Of a stretch of DNA of 32,593 nucleotides, positions 7,686 to 15,678 are shown piece after piece. Position numbers and translations under genes: made by a program. Source of the DNA: Candidatus Tharpella aukensis (GTDB lineage: Bacteria; Desulfobacterota; Anaeroferrophillalia; Anaeroferrophillales; Tharpellaceae); NCBI GenBank assembly GCA_021163445.1, contig JAGGWR010000030.1, positions 1 through 32,593 on the forward strand, given 5' to 3'. Numbering within the stretch: position 1 is the first letter of the stretch; each line of letters opens with the position of its first letter. A model generated the notes under the pieces. That model was not told the DNA's origin. It saw nothing but the letters and a program-made list of their open reading frames with translations, and ran no database searches.

Positions 7686-8549
7686 ATGTTTTGGTTCACT
7701 TTTAAAAAAGAGAGTAGCTCTTTTAAATACGCCGTCTTGTTGGCTCTGTTAAGTTTTCTCTGTTTTTTTAATTCTGCGGCTCAAGCGGAATCGACGGCGG
7801 CTTTTAGGGGGCAAACCGGAGTTCTCAGGATTTCCGGCGGTACGGCCCATATCCCGGTTATGAAAGAGGTGTCCAAAATAATTATGCAGGCGTACCCGGA
7901 TATTCAAATTTCGATTGCCGGCGGCGGTTCCGGGGCTGGAATTAAACAGGTTGGTGAAGGCTTGGTCGATATCGGTAATTCCGGCCGGAAGCCGACTGAG
8001 CACGAGATTCAGAAGTATGGCCTCGTTCTCCATCGCTGGGCGTTTGATGGGGTTGGCGTAATTGTCCACCGGGATAACCGGGTTCAAGCTTTGACCAAGG
8101 GGCAGTTGCAGGATATTTTTAGCGGACGTTTGCGAAATTGGCAAGAGGTCGGGGGTGTTGATAAGGAGATTACGGTTTTTACCAGGGATGAGGCCAGTGG
8201 CACGCGCAATGTCTTTTGGAAAAAAGCCTTGGCTAAAAAAGTGATCACCAATAAAGCCCTGGTGGTCGCCTCCAACGGGGCGATGAAAGCTGGTGTCTCT
8301 CACAATCCCTACGCGATTGGCTATGTTTCGATTGGCTATCTTGATAAGTCCGTGGCTGCGGTTGTTCTTGACGGGGTTAAGCCATCCCTGGAAGCCGTGC
8401 AAAAAGGGGAGTATACGGTTGTGCGCGGTCTTTATAGTAACACCAAGGGTGAGAGAGACGGTCTGACAAAAAGTTTTATCGATTTTCTTTTCAGCCAGAG
8501 CGGGCGGGAAATTATCGCTAAAAAGGGCCTGATCCCGGCGGCGAGATGA
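7686..8549 (+). CDS. pstS: Phosphate ABC transporter substrate-binding protein PstS
   Basis: The 287-residue precursor has an export signal (basic start, hydrophobic 15-29, AQA cleavage near 34). The mature part has the PstS phosphate-binding loops SGGTA (50-54), AGGGSGAGI (78-86) and TRDEASGTRN (166-175), in order. It binds inorganic phosphate in the periplasm and delivers it to PstCA. The gene starts the pstSCAB operon, with a GGGAG ribosome site, and overlaps pstC by 4 bp. Length is typical of the short PstS type. No PhoB box was recognised upstream, so phosphate control is not shown by the sequence. Confidence 0.95.
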   Translation: MFWFTFKKESSSFKYAVLLALLSFLCFFNSAAQAESTAAFRGQTGVLRISGGTAHIPVMKEVSKIIMQAYPDIQISIAGGGSGAGIKQVGEGLVDIGNSGRKPTEHEIQKYGLVLHRWAFDGVGVIVHRDNRVQALTKGQLQDIFSGRLRNWQEVGGVDKEITVFTRDEASGTRNVFWKKALAKKVITNKALVVASNGAMKAGVSHNPYAIGYVSIGYLDKSVAAVVLDGVKPSLEAVQKGEYTVVRGLYSNTKGERDGLTKSFIDFLFSQSGREIIAKKGLIPAAR

Positions 8550-9445
8550 CGAAGATCTGGGGAAAAAGGGTATTCTCGAGCAGCCTTTTAGACAGTCGTT
8601 TCCTGTTTCTTGCGGCGACCGTCGTCGGGGTTTTGCTGACGCTGTCGATTTTTGCCTTTATGGTAATGCTCGGGCTGCCGCTCTTTTCAGTTCATTCACT
8701 AACTCTTCTTTTGACTCAAGCTTGGGCTCCCGACCAGGGGCTTTATGGTGTTTTCCCCTTCATTTGCGGCACTTGTGCCATCGTCTCTTTAAGCCTGCTG
8801 ATCGCCTTTCCTTTAAGTCTCGGTAACGCCATTCTTATTCATCTGTTAGCACCCCGCCGTCTGGCTCGGTTTCTTCATCAGGTGGTCAAGATGATGACCG
8901 GAGTTCCCACTGTGATCTATGGCTTTGTCGGCATCTTTTTTTTGGTTCCCTTGGTGCGTGAATGGTTTTCCCGGGGCTCCGGGATGTGTATTTTGAGCGC
9001 CGCTCTGCTTCTGGCTCTACTCATTTCGCCGACTATGATTTTGGTTTTTCTTGAAAGTTTTTCGGCCATTCCCGCAACCCATCTACGCGCTCTTGAGGCT
9101 CTGGGGGGCACGCGGCGACAGAAACTTTTACATGTGATTTTGCCGGGAGCGCGGACGGGGATTATTACGGGTCTGTTGTTGGCTTTAGGGAGAGCCTTGG
9201 GTGATACCATGATCGCCTTGATGGTGGCCGGAAATGCAACGGCTCAGCCGGAATCGCTGCTTGACTCGGTTCGGACCTTGACGGCCCATATCGCTCTGGT
9301 GATGGCGGCCGATTTTGACAGTATCGAATTTAAGACTATCTTTGCCTGCGGTATTATTCTCTATTTGTGGACGGCAGTACTGACATTAAGCTTACGTTGC
9401 CTGCACTTTAATTATGCGAAATCAAGTCATGACCAGAGTCTTTGA
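8546..9445 (+). CDS. pstC: Phosphate ABC transporter permease PstC
   Basis: The 299-residue integral membrane protein has about six hydrophobic segments. The permease signature (EALGGTRRQKLLHVILPGARTGIITGLLLALGRALGDT) at about 180-218 is the EAA loop that contacts the ATPase PstB. The sequence GVPTVIYGFVGIFF is typical of PstC. It starts inside the pstS stop codon (ATGA overlap), so translation is coupled. It forms the inner-membrane channel with PstA. Confidence 0.93.
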   Translation: MTKIWGKRVFSSSLLDSRFLFLAATVVGVLLTLSIFAFMVMLGLPLFSVHSLTLLLTQAWAPDQGLYGVFPFICGTCAIVSLSLLIAFPLSLGNAILIHLLAPRRLARFLHQVVKMMTGVPTVIYGFVGIFFLVPLVREWFSRGSGMCILSAALLLALLISPTMILVFLESFSAIPATHLRALEALGGTRRQKLLHVILPGARTGIITGLLLALGRALGDTMIALMVAGNATAQPESLLDSVRTLTAHIALVMAADFDSIEFKTIFACGIILYLWTAVLTLSLRCLHFNYAKSSHDQSL

Positions 9446-10310
9446 TTTTCTGCTTTATGTCTTTGCCTGGCTCTGTGGCCTGATTCTGGTTGGTGCTTTC
9501 GGCACGTTTATGGTTTTTCTTCTGACTCAAGGATTGCCGGCATTAGGCTTTGATCTGATCTTTGGCGGTACCGCTATTGGGGATGCCTTACTCTTGAAAA
9601 GAGTGGTGAGCGACGGCCTTCTACCGGCGATCATTGGTACCTTGCTCCTGATTTTTCTGGCTTTGGTTACGGCTTTGCCGTTCGGGCTTGGGGCCGGAAT
9701 TTATCTGGCCGAGTATGCCGGGAAAAGAAGCAAAAGTTTTTTTTCACTCATTTTTGATCTGCTTGCCGGTGTTCCTTCGATTGTTATCGGTCTTTTTGGT
9801 TTTTCTCTAACCATCTATTTGCATAAACGTTTTACTTTTTTAACTCCCTGTCTACTGATCTCCGCTTTGGCTCTTGCCTTGCTTGTTTTACCCTACTTGA
9901 TTCGCAGCACGCAGACGGCTTTGGAAGAGTTGCCGACCACGCTGCGCTTGACCTCAGCCGCCTTAGGTGCGGATCAGGCGACAACTATTCGTTTTGTTCT
10001 GTTACCTCAGGCTGCAGCGGGAATTTTCAGCGGCATTATTCTGGCAATCGGTCGGGCCGCAGAAGATACTGCGGTTATCATGTTGACCGGAGTCGTGGTC
10101 TCGGCCGGAATTCCGCGCTCGCTTTTTAACAGCTATGAGGCTTTACCCTTTTATATCTACTATATGGCTTCACAATTTAGCAATCAACAGGAGTTACAGC
10201 AGGGTTTTGGGGCGGCGTTGATCCTTTTGAGCCTCTGCGCCCTGCTTTTTACGTTGGCCTGGTTGATTCGAAAAAAGGTTACAGCGCGTTTACTTTATCA
10301 TCATCATTGA
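9414..10310 (+). CDS. pstA: Phosphate ABC transporter permease PstA
   Basis: The 298-residue permease has about six membrane segments, the PstA-type stretch LLAGVPSIVIGLFGF and an EAA loop (SAALGADQATTIRFVLLPQAAAGIFSGIILAIGRAAEDTA). It overlaps the end of pstC by 32 bp from the ATG at 9414; the ATG at 9429 would reduce the overlap to 17 bp and no ribosome site decides between them. It pairs with PstC. The C-terminal HHH stretch is natural. Confidence 0.93.
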   Translation: MRNQVMTRVFDFLLYVFAWLCGLILVGAFGTFMVFLLTQGLPALGFDLIFGGTAIGDALLLKRVVSDGLLPAIIGTLLLIFLALVTALPFGLGAGIYLAEYAGKRSKSFFSLIFDLLAGVPSIVIGLFGFSLTIYLHKRFTFLTPCLLISALALALLVLPYLIRSTQTALEELPTTLRLTSAALGADQATTIRFVLLPQAAAGIFSGIILAIGRAAEDTAVIMLTGVVVSAGIPRSLFNSYEALPFYIYYMASQFSNQQELQQGFGAALILLSLCALLFTLAWLIRKKVTARLLYHHH

Positions 10311-10317
10311 TTAAACT

Positions 10318-11016
10318 ATGAAAAAAATTATTGAAATTGAAAATCTCTCTTTTTATTACGGTAAACAGCAAATTCTGGACAATATCAGTGTCGGTTTTGG
10401 TTCGTCGTCGATTGCCGCTATTACCGGGTCTTCCGGTTCCGGAAAATCGACCTTTCTGATGATCATAAATCGTCTCTGGGAAGAGCTGAACGGGGCTCGA
10501 ATGAGCGGCCGAGTGAGCCTGTTTCTTGATCATGAAAAGCTTGATATTTATGGTCGGGCTATATCTCTGAGCTGGCTCCGGAGAAAGGTCGGGATGGTTT
10601 TTCAGATTCCCAATCCGCTGCCCATGAGCATTTATCGAAATCTGGCCTTGCCTTTGCAAATGGCGGGTATGAAAAAAAAGGATGGCATCGGCCAAAAAGT
10701 CGAAATGGTACTTAGGCAGGCGTTCCTTTGGCCGGAAGTGAAAGACCGTTTGCGTGATGATGCCCGTACGCTCTCCGGCGGTCAGCAGCAACGTCTCTGT
10801 ATCGCTCGGGCGATGATTCTTCAGCCCGAAATCTTACTTCTCGATGAGCCCACTTCGTCGCTTGATGAAAAGGCAGCGCGCAAAATCGAGTCCCTGCTGC
10901 TGGTTCTGAAAGAACAGTGCACGCTGCTCATGGTCTCACACGATCAGGCCCAAGTGAAGAGAGTTGCCGACGAGGTTTTGGAGATGGATGGGGGCCGGAT
11001 GTCGGTCTTGAATTAG
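10318..11016 (+). CDS. pstB: Phosphate ABC transporter ATPase PstB-like
   Basis: The 232-residue ATPase has Walker A GSSGSGKST (37-45), Q-loop FQIPNPLP (Q96), signature LSGGQQQR (152-159), Walker B LLLDEP (173-178) and the switch His in VSHDQ. It follows pstA by 7 bp and energises phosphate import. It is shorter and more divergent than standard PstB (about 250 aa), and the usual FQKPNPFP is FQIPNPLP. No phoU or phoBR follows; instead an inverted-repeat element closes the operon. A related PstB-like ATPase for another oxyanion cannot be ruled out. Confidence 0.88.
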   Translation: MKKIIEIENLSFYYGKQQILDNISVGFGSSSIAAITGSSGSGKSTFLMIINRLWEELNGARMSGRVSLFLDHEKLDIYGRAISLSWLRRKVGMVFQIPNPLPMSIYRNLALPLQMAGMKKKDGIGQKVEMVLRQAFLWPEVKDRLRDDARTLSGGQQQRLCIARAMILQPEILLLDEPTSSLDEKAARKIESLLLVLKEQCTLLMVSHDQAQVKRVADEVLEMDGGRMSVLN

Positions 11017-11029
11017 ATTGTGACTATAT

Positions 11030-11195
11030 CAACTTTCTGACTGTAAATATTCGGTTTGTTGTGATTGGCGCTTAATTTGCAGAGAAAAGCAGTGAATTTT
11101 GCTTCGCCCTGCTTCGCACGGGGTCAGAACTGAAGGTCTGACCCCACTTTTTGACAGTTTGAAAGTAAAGCCGAATATTTACAGTTAGAAAGTTG
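11030..11195. mobile_element. 166-bp element with 25-bp terminal inverted repeats
   Basis: The left end CAACTTTCTGACTGTAAATA is inverted at the right end, 24 of 25 positions matching over the full arm. Inside lie a hairpin GGGGTCAGA/TCTGACCCC and a GCTTCGC-containing tail shared with family C. The hexamer TGACTA occurs a few bases outside both ends, possibly a target duplication. It has no coding capacity and fills the space between pstB and the convergent DUF1847 gene. Confidence 0.8.
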
Positions 11196-11200
11196 AGTGA

Positions 11201-11878
11201 CTACTTTTTCAGACTGCGGTAATAACTTTCTGCGTTATAGACAGCGGCCAAGGGGTTGTGCCCTAAAACCCGGTCTTTGACGGCCAGCACAGTGCAGGGG
11301 GCCTTGGCCTCTTTTAGAAAAATTGAGTCGTGGCCGACGCAGAGACCGAGTAGAATATTAAAATCAGTTTTTGATTGGTTTAAGATCAGAGCTTGATTTA
11401 CCGGGTTGCACATAGCTTCCGGCTGATGTGGGGTGATTTTCTGGTCGCCGGTAAGACCGATCAGCTCTTTGTCACTGCAACCGGCTTTACAGATTACGGA
11501 GACCACCTCGAAATTTTGGGCACTATAAATCTCGACCACGGTTTTGGCTTCCCGGCGCAGGCCGACGCAAAAGGCGAGACCAAGACGTTGGTACCCCATT
11601 TTTCGGGCAAATTCAGCAATCTCTTCTATTCTGGTTTTGGCCGGTCTGACCCGGGCATAACCTAGATCCTTGTCGGCGTAACCTTCGGCCTCTTGAATTG
11701 AGGCTTGGCGGGCAAATTCGGCATATTCATCTTTTTTATAGATCTCTAAGCTCGTTTTTGTTAGTTGGGCAAGATCCCGGGTTGGACAAAAAGCCGGGGC
11801 TTTGCCTTTGGGGTTGCGGCAGAGCCGCTCGGCAATAGCAAAAGGGCAGCGGGCGCAATCACTGAATTTTTGAGTCAT
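11201..11878 (-). CDS. DUF1847 family cysteine-rich putative metal-binding protein
   Basis: The 225-residue cytosolic protein has the DUF1847 outline: CARCPFAIAERLC near the N-terminus, FCPTRD, then YARVRPAKTRIEEIAEFARKMGYQRLGLAFCVGLRREA, VSVICKAGC, AMCNPVNQA, and LLGLCVGHDSIFLKEAKAPCTVLAVKDRVLGHNPLAAVY. The many conserved Cys positions suggest a zinc or Fe-S site. The family occurs mainly in anaerobes and has no established function. It ends close to the 166-bp element, and its upstream gap contains MITE copy A3. The ATG at 11878 has no strong ribosome site. Confidence 0.82.
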   Translation of the reverse strand: MTQKFSDCARCPFAIAERLCRNPKGKAPAFCPTRDLAQLTKTSLEIYKKDEYAEFARQASIQEAEGYADKDLGYARVRPAKTRIEEIAEFARKMGYQRLGLAFCVGLRREAKTVVEIYSAQNFEVVSVICKAGCSDKELIGLTGDQKITPHQPEAMCNPVNQALILNQSKTDFNILLGLCVGHDSIFLKEAKAPCTVLAVKDRVLGHNPLAAVYNAESYYRSLKK

Positions 11879-11913
11879 CTTTTTTCTCGTTTTATGAAAA
11901 GGATTAAATATGG

Positions 11914-12043
11914 GTAACTATTCAGCGTAAGCAGAAAAACACCTAAATTCGATAAATTTCAGTGAATTCAGGGGACATAACCTGATTCTCCGAAGGAAAT
12001 CGGGATTGTGTCCCCTGAATTTACGGGTTAGCTGAATAGTTAC
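11914..12043 (-). mobile_element. Family A MITE, copy A3
   Basis: The 130-bp copy is flanked by exact 8-bp duplications AAATATGG (11906-11913 and 12044-12051). It sits between the divergent DUF1847 and hydrolase genes. Confidence 0.95.
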
Positions 12044-12092
12044 AAATATGGTAGACAAGTGAATTATCGTATAGGAAAAGATAAGTCAAACA

Positions 12093-12103
12093 ATTCGTAA
12101 CTA
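12093..12103. repeat. Orphan family A end
   Basis: GTAACTATTCT resembles the family A terminus and lies about 50 bp from copy A3, with no partner end. Confidence 0.35.
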
Positions 12104-12132
12104 TTCTAACCATTTTGAAGGGGAGTTTTGCG

Positions 12133-12666
12133 ATGTCAGTTAAAGTCGGAACCGTATGTTTTTCGCATGGTAAGGAGAGTGGGCCTTGGGGGAGCAAGAT
12201 AAAACGCCTGGCGAAGGTTGCCGAAAAGTGTGGTTTTGCGGTAGAGAGTATCGATTATCGGGGGATTGCTGATCCTGACGAGCGGGTGGCGAAGTTGGTG
12301 GATTGGCAACCGGCTGTTGCTGGTCATCTGGTTCTTGTGGGGTCGAGTATGGGAAGTTATGTGGCGGCGGTTGCGGCTCGGAAGATCTCCCCGGACGGCC
12401 TCTTTTTGTTGGCTCCGGCGATTGCAATTCCGGGGTTCGGCAGAGTTCAGGATCCGTTGCCGAAAGCCGGGCAATGTACCATTATTCATGGCTGGCATGA
12501 TGAGATTATTGCCCCGCAGTTAATTGTTGACTATGCCCGGCGTCATGCTCTGACTCTTCACCTTTTGCCCGGCGATCACCGTCTGATGGAAGTTCTGCCC
12601 GCTATCGAAGTTCTCTTTGAAAATTTTCTCACATCGTTAATACATGATGAACTCGTAAAAAAGTAA
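12133..12666 (+). CDS. Small alpha/beta hydrolase, YqiA-like
   Basis: The ATG at 12133 follows GGGAG by about 8 bp and is preferred over the TTG at 12115, giving 177 residues. The nucleophile elbow is GSSMGSY, the acid lies in HGWHDEIIAP and the catalytic His in PGDHRL, so the Ser-Asp-His triad is complete. The early CFSHGKES loop would form the oxyanion hole. It is probably an esterase acting on a small substrate. The last eight or so residues and the stop codon lie inside repeat B1, so the insertion reshaped the C-terminus. Confidence 0.8.
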   Translation: MSVKVGTVCFSHGKESGPWGSKIKRLAKVAEKCGFAVESIDYRGIADPDERVAKLVDWQPAVAGHLVLVGSSMGSYVAAVAARKISPDGLFLLAPAIAIPGFGRVQDPLPKAGQCTIIHGWHDEIIAPQLIVDYARRHALTLHLLPGDHRLMEVLPAIEVLFENFLTSLIHDELVKK

Positions 12667-12798
12667 CGGGATGGCTAAGTAAAAATTTCGATAGACAAGA
12701 TGTTGAGGTTCTCCAGGCGCAAGATCATACAAGTAGTATGTCGAGTGTCTGGGGAACCTCAACAACGTAGGATATCGGAACTTTTTACAACGCCATCA
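12640..12798 (-). repeat. Family B palindromic element, copy B1
   Basis: Inverted copy. In the family orientation, the outer arm GTAAAAAGTTCCGATATCC and an inner stem GTTGAGGTTCCCCAG/CTGGAGAACCTCAAC frame a small CATAC/GTATG hairpin. Stem bases differ from B2-B4 but remain paired. It lies between the convergent hydrolase and mltF genes, contributing the end of the first and the stop codon of the second. There is a short extra insertion near one end. Confidence 0.88.
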
Positions 12799-14265
12799 TA
12801 GTTCTCCCGTATGGCTTATCCGTAAAGAGCCATTTAGATCGTGATCTTCTATTAATAGTCCCAGTTTTTTCTCCAGGATATTATGGTAATTATTGATTCT
12901 TTCGACATAACGCACCGGTTCTCGGCCGCGGGCGTAGCCGTGTTTTAATTTTTGGTAGTATTTTTTTTGACTCAAGAGGGGTAAGGTTTCTTTTAAAGTC
13001 GACCAGCGGTCGGGGTTTTTGTCCAGTAGCCGGGCCAGTTGACGGGCATCATAAATATGGCCCATGCCGACATTGTAGGCCGCCATTGCCACATTCCGGC
13101 GGTCATTTTCGGGGAAGGAGTCGGGCACCCGGTCAAGTAACTGGCGAAAATAGTGAGCTCCGCCCTTGATGCTCTCCTCTGCGGAGAGTCGATCCTGAAC
13201 CCCTAATTGGTCGGCTGTTATCTGGGTCAGCATCATGATGCCGCGAACCCCGGTGGAGCTTGTCGCCAGAGGGTTCCAGTGTGATTCCTGATAGGCTTTA
13301 GCGGCCAGCAACGTCCAGGGAATGCCGAAATCTTTTCCATACTTTTCAAAGAGGGGTTGGTAGGTGGGAAGCAGGGTTTTGATGCGGCGTGAAAAGATCT
13401 TGATATCAACATAATCAAAGATCTCGACATGTCCGTAGTAGCGCTCTTTGAGAGCCATAAAATGACCCTCCCTTTTGAATTTTTCAAACCATTGACAAAG
13501 TTTTTTTTGGAGTTTGCGGTGTTTTGAGTTGAGGGGCCAGGCCAGAAATTGTTTTTCACTGACCGGAAATGCGATTTTTAATTCGGGGTAATAGCGGCGA
13601 TTGGCCGCAAGAATGTTGGAGTCGGCGATCGTGCAGGAGAGCTCTTTAAGCCAGACTTTTTCAAGGAGTTGATCGGTGCTGTAATCATCGGATGTTTGCC
13701 ATTTAAGTTCCGGCCATTTTCGGCGCAGTTCTCGTAAACGTTCTTCGTAGCTGCTGCGAGCCAGGACGACCAACTCAAAATTTTTCAGATCTTCAATGTC
13801 CTTAGGGTGTGAGCTGTTTTTTCGGTAAACTAACTCTTGCTGAATCGTCAAATAGTCAGGTCCGAAAATAAAATCTCTCTCGCGTTCCGGGGTGCGGGTC
13901 AGGCCGCCAGCAGCGATGTCGGCTCGGTTTTCGTCAATGGCGGCCAGTATTTCGCTGATTGAGTCGACAACTTTTATCTCAAGCTCAAGTCCAAGCTCGT
14001 CGGCAAAGGCTCGGGCCAGGTCATATTCAAAACCCATCTCCCCATCCGGGCCGTGATAGTAAGCGGTCGGAATGTTGCGGGTTAAAACCGTGAGGGTTTC
14101 GGGCTTTAAAGTGAGGGGCTGGAAGATGTGGCTTAGATTAAGAAAATAACCGATGGCCAATGTCGTGAGTGACGCCAGAACCAGTAGCGAGGCGACCCTC
14201 AGAGACGAGCAAGGCTTTTTTGGAAATCTTAGTTTAAGGATGTTTCGCATTTCCATAAATTTCAA
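12796..14265 (-). CDS. mltF: Membrane-bound lytic murein transglycosylase MltF-like
   Basis: The 489-residue protein has an N-terminal membrane anchor (about 22-43), a bacterial extracellular solute-binding type 3 domain (about 56-280: LTVLTRNIPTAYYHGPDGEMGFEYDLARAFADELG) and an SLT catalytic domain (about 300-450) with the catalytic Glu E327 in AYQESHWNP, followed by TGVRGIMMLT and AAYNVGMGH. This is the MltF layout. It cleaves peptidoglycan glycan strands to 1,6-anhydro products. The TTG start at 14265 is the track's choice; ATGs at 14256 and 14250 are alternatives. It is the last gene of a minus-strand operon, 33 bp after the glycosylase. The TGA stop is part of repeat B1. Confidence 0.9.
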   Translation of the reverse strand: MKFMEMRNILKLRFPKKPCSSLRVASLLVLASLTTLAIGYFLNLSHIFQPLTLKPETLTVLTRNIPTAYYHGPDGEMGFEYDLARAFADELGLELEIKVVDSISEILAAIDENRADIAAGGLTRTPERERDFIFGPDYLTIQQELVYRKNSSHPKDIEDLKNFELVVLARSSYEERLRELRRKWPELKWQTSDDYSTDQLLEKVWLKELSCTIADSNILAANRRYYPELKIAFPVSEKQFLAWPLNSKHRKLQKKLCQWFEKFKREGHFMALKERYYGHVEIFDYVDIKIFSRRIKTLLPTYQPLFEKYGKDFGIPWTLLAAKAYQESHWNPLATSSTGVRGIMMLTQITADQLGVQDRLSAEESIKGGAHYFRQLLDRVPDSFPENDRRNVAMAAYNVGMGHIYDARQLARLLDKNPDRWSTLKETLPLLSQKKYYQKLKHGYARGREPVRYVERINNYHNILEKKLGLLIEDHDLNGSLRISHTGEL

Positions 14266-14298
14266 TATAGCGGAAAACTCCAGGAATTACAAATTTAC

Positions 14299-14826
14299 TT
14301 ATGCAATCGGCAGGAATGGACTCAGAGCTTTATGCCAACGTTCCAGTTTTTTTGCCGGGCGTAATGCAGCATAAGCCGGGCTGGTTGAGGGGAGATCGAT
14401 CAGGGTAAGATTTTGCCAGCGTGTTTGGTTGTGTCGGAGGAAATGACGGGTAAATGAGAGGCGTGCCTTACGTCCGTTAAAGGCAATGGTTTGAAGTTCC
14501 AAGTGGCGGTGGTGAAAGTCGTCAAGCTTGTTTGCCACCTCACTGTTGCCGACAATATCACTGTCCAGACTGCCGGGTCGGATGCAGTTATCAAGAACAT
14601 CCCAGAGAGAAATCCGGTTCTGTTTAAGGGCTTTTTGTCGTTCCGGGTAGCTCAACTCGGGCGGGAATTTTAAAAGCCCGGCCATTATGAACCAGAAAGC
14701 GTTGCGGGGGTGGGCGTAGTACTGCTGTCGATTAAGTGACTCTTGGCCCGGCATCGAGCCCAGGATAAGGAGTTGGGTTGAGGTTGCCTCTATGGGCGCT
14801 AGTCCGTTGAGGATATTTGGGCCCAT
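14299..14826 (-). CDS. Hypoxanthine (deoxyinosine)-DNA glycosylase, UDG superfamily
   Basis: The 175-residue protein has the UDG superfamily motif 1 in the hypoxanthine-glycosylase form, LILGSMPGQESLNRQQYYAHPRNAFW (about 21-46), and the terminal motif LPSTSPAYA (about 145-153). These enzymes remove deaminated adenine (hypoxanthine) from DNA to start base excision repair. A short LNGLAPIE leader precedes the core, as is usual. The start overlaps the transglutaminase-like gene by 28 bp. Its substrate is taken from the family, not shown here. Confidence 0.85.
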   Translation of the reverse strand: MGPNILNGLAPIEATSTQLLILGSMPGQESLNRQQYYAHPRNAFWFIMAGLLKFPPELSYPERQKALKQNRISLWDVLDNCIRPGSLDSDIVGNSEVANKLDDFHHRHLELQTIAFNGRKARLSFTRHFLRHNQTRWQNLTLIDLPSTSPAYAALRPAKKLERWHKALSPFLPIA

Positions 14827-15440
14827 TTTTTGATTACACTATTTTCATAACAATGGTTTAATGTCGTAATGATTTCTGCAAACGGAATGTCGTAAGCCTC
14901 ACCCCGGTCTTTAACGTATTCGATGAAAGTCTCTCCGTCAAGATCGACTGTAGGGAGGATGGCATCATGGAAACCGTCGAAATCGTTGGCTTGAACCCTG
15001 ATCTTTGTACACATCTCACGGTTGAAGGTGGGAGCCAGTTTAAGCCATCGATTATCGATCCAGACTCCACAATAGGAGTGAAAGATAAAGATGTGGCCCA
15101 TGATGTCGGTAAGTTTTTTCGGGGCCTTGTTGTTTTTGATATCGGCAAAGTAGAGTTTAGCCGGTATTTTGAGAATCCGCATCATGGCCGTGAAGAGGGC
15201 AGCTTTGGGGATGCAAAAGCCTTCACCTCGGCGCAGAATTTCGCTGGCCCGATAATCTTCAGGATGGAAAAAGGAGGTGTAGGGGTTGTACTTGATCTGG
15301 TCTCTGACAAAAAAGAATATAATTTTGATCTGTTCGCGGGGGTTGCTGACGCCCTCCACAAGTTTAAAGGTGTGGTTGCGCAGGCTTGGGTTGCTGATAT
15401 CTATGAATGAAGTTTCTTGTAAGTAGAGTGATAAATCCAT
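14799..15440 (-). CDS. Transglutaminase-like superfamily protein
   Basis: The ATG at 15440 follows GAAGGATAAC and is preferred to the TTG one codon earlier, giving 213 residues. The catalytic-Cys motif is RRGEGFCIPKAALFTAMMRILKIPAKL (C76), and the His region is HIFIFHSYCGVWIDNRW (H121). The third triad position, Asp in the usual LDPTF, is Ala136 in LAPTF, so the enzyme may be a protease-like variant using another acid or may be non-catalytic. It leads the operon with the glycosylase and mltF. There is no signal peptide, so it acts in the cytosol. Confidence 0.78.
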   Translation of the reverse strand: MDLSLYLQETSFIDISNPSLRNHTFKLVEGVSNPREQIKIIFFFVRDQIKYNPYTSFFHPEDYRASEILRRGEGFCIPKAALFTAMMRILKIPAKLYFADIKNNKAPKKLTDIMGHIFIFHSYCGVWIDNRWLKLAPTFNREMCTKIRVQANDFDGFHDAILPTVDLDGETFIEYVKDRGEAYDIPFAEIITTLNHCYENSVIKKWAQISSTD

Positions 15441-15511
15441 CAATGTTATCCTTCAACTCCAGTTATTTGTAAATTTCCTGGTAGGTATTTGCTGTATCAG
15501 TTCATGGGGAG

Positions 15512-15538
15512 CTTATAGAGATTATTCGATCAGGTCAA
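15512..15538 (-). promoter_or_regulatory. Possible promoter of the transglutaminase-glycosylase-mltF operon
   Basis: On the minus strand TTGACC and TATAAG are separated by 15 bp, a slightly short spacer, about 72 bp before the start codon. Confidence 0.4.
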
Positions 15539-15558
15539 GCATTGAATGTAAAATTTGG

Positions 15559-15573
15559 GATAACTATTCAGCA
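15559..15573. repeat. Orphan family A end
   Basis: ATAACTATTCAGCA matches the family A terminus except for its first base, with no partner end in the gap. It may be a leftover of a decayed copy. Confidence 0.45.
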
Positions 15574-15596
15574 GACCGAGAATCTATAAGTATTGG

Positions 15597-15625
15597 TTGA
15601 CTTTTTGACCCTTTTTTTCTATATA
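15597..15625 (+). promoter_or_regulatory. Promoter of dapB
   Basis: TTGACT, a 17-bp spacer and TATATA lie about 54 bp upstream of the dapB ATG. Confidence 0.65.
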
Positions 15626-15678
15626 AAGCACCGCTTTTTCACAATATTGGAATGTTTGAATTTTAAGGGAGAATCTTG

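Noticed and set aside
7749-8402. 217-aa antisense ORF
   Set aside because: It lies wholly within pstS on the opposite strand, has no ribosome site and no recognisable domain; a shadow frame.
14967-15410. 147-aa plus-strand ORF
   Set aside because: Antisense to the transglutaminase-like gene, which has the clear catalytic motifs.
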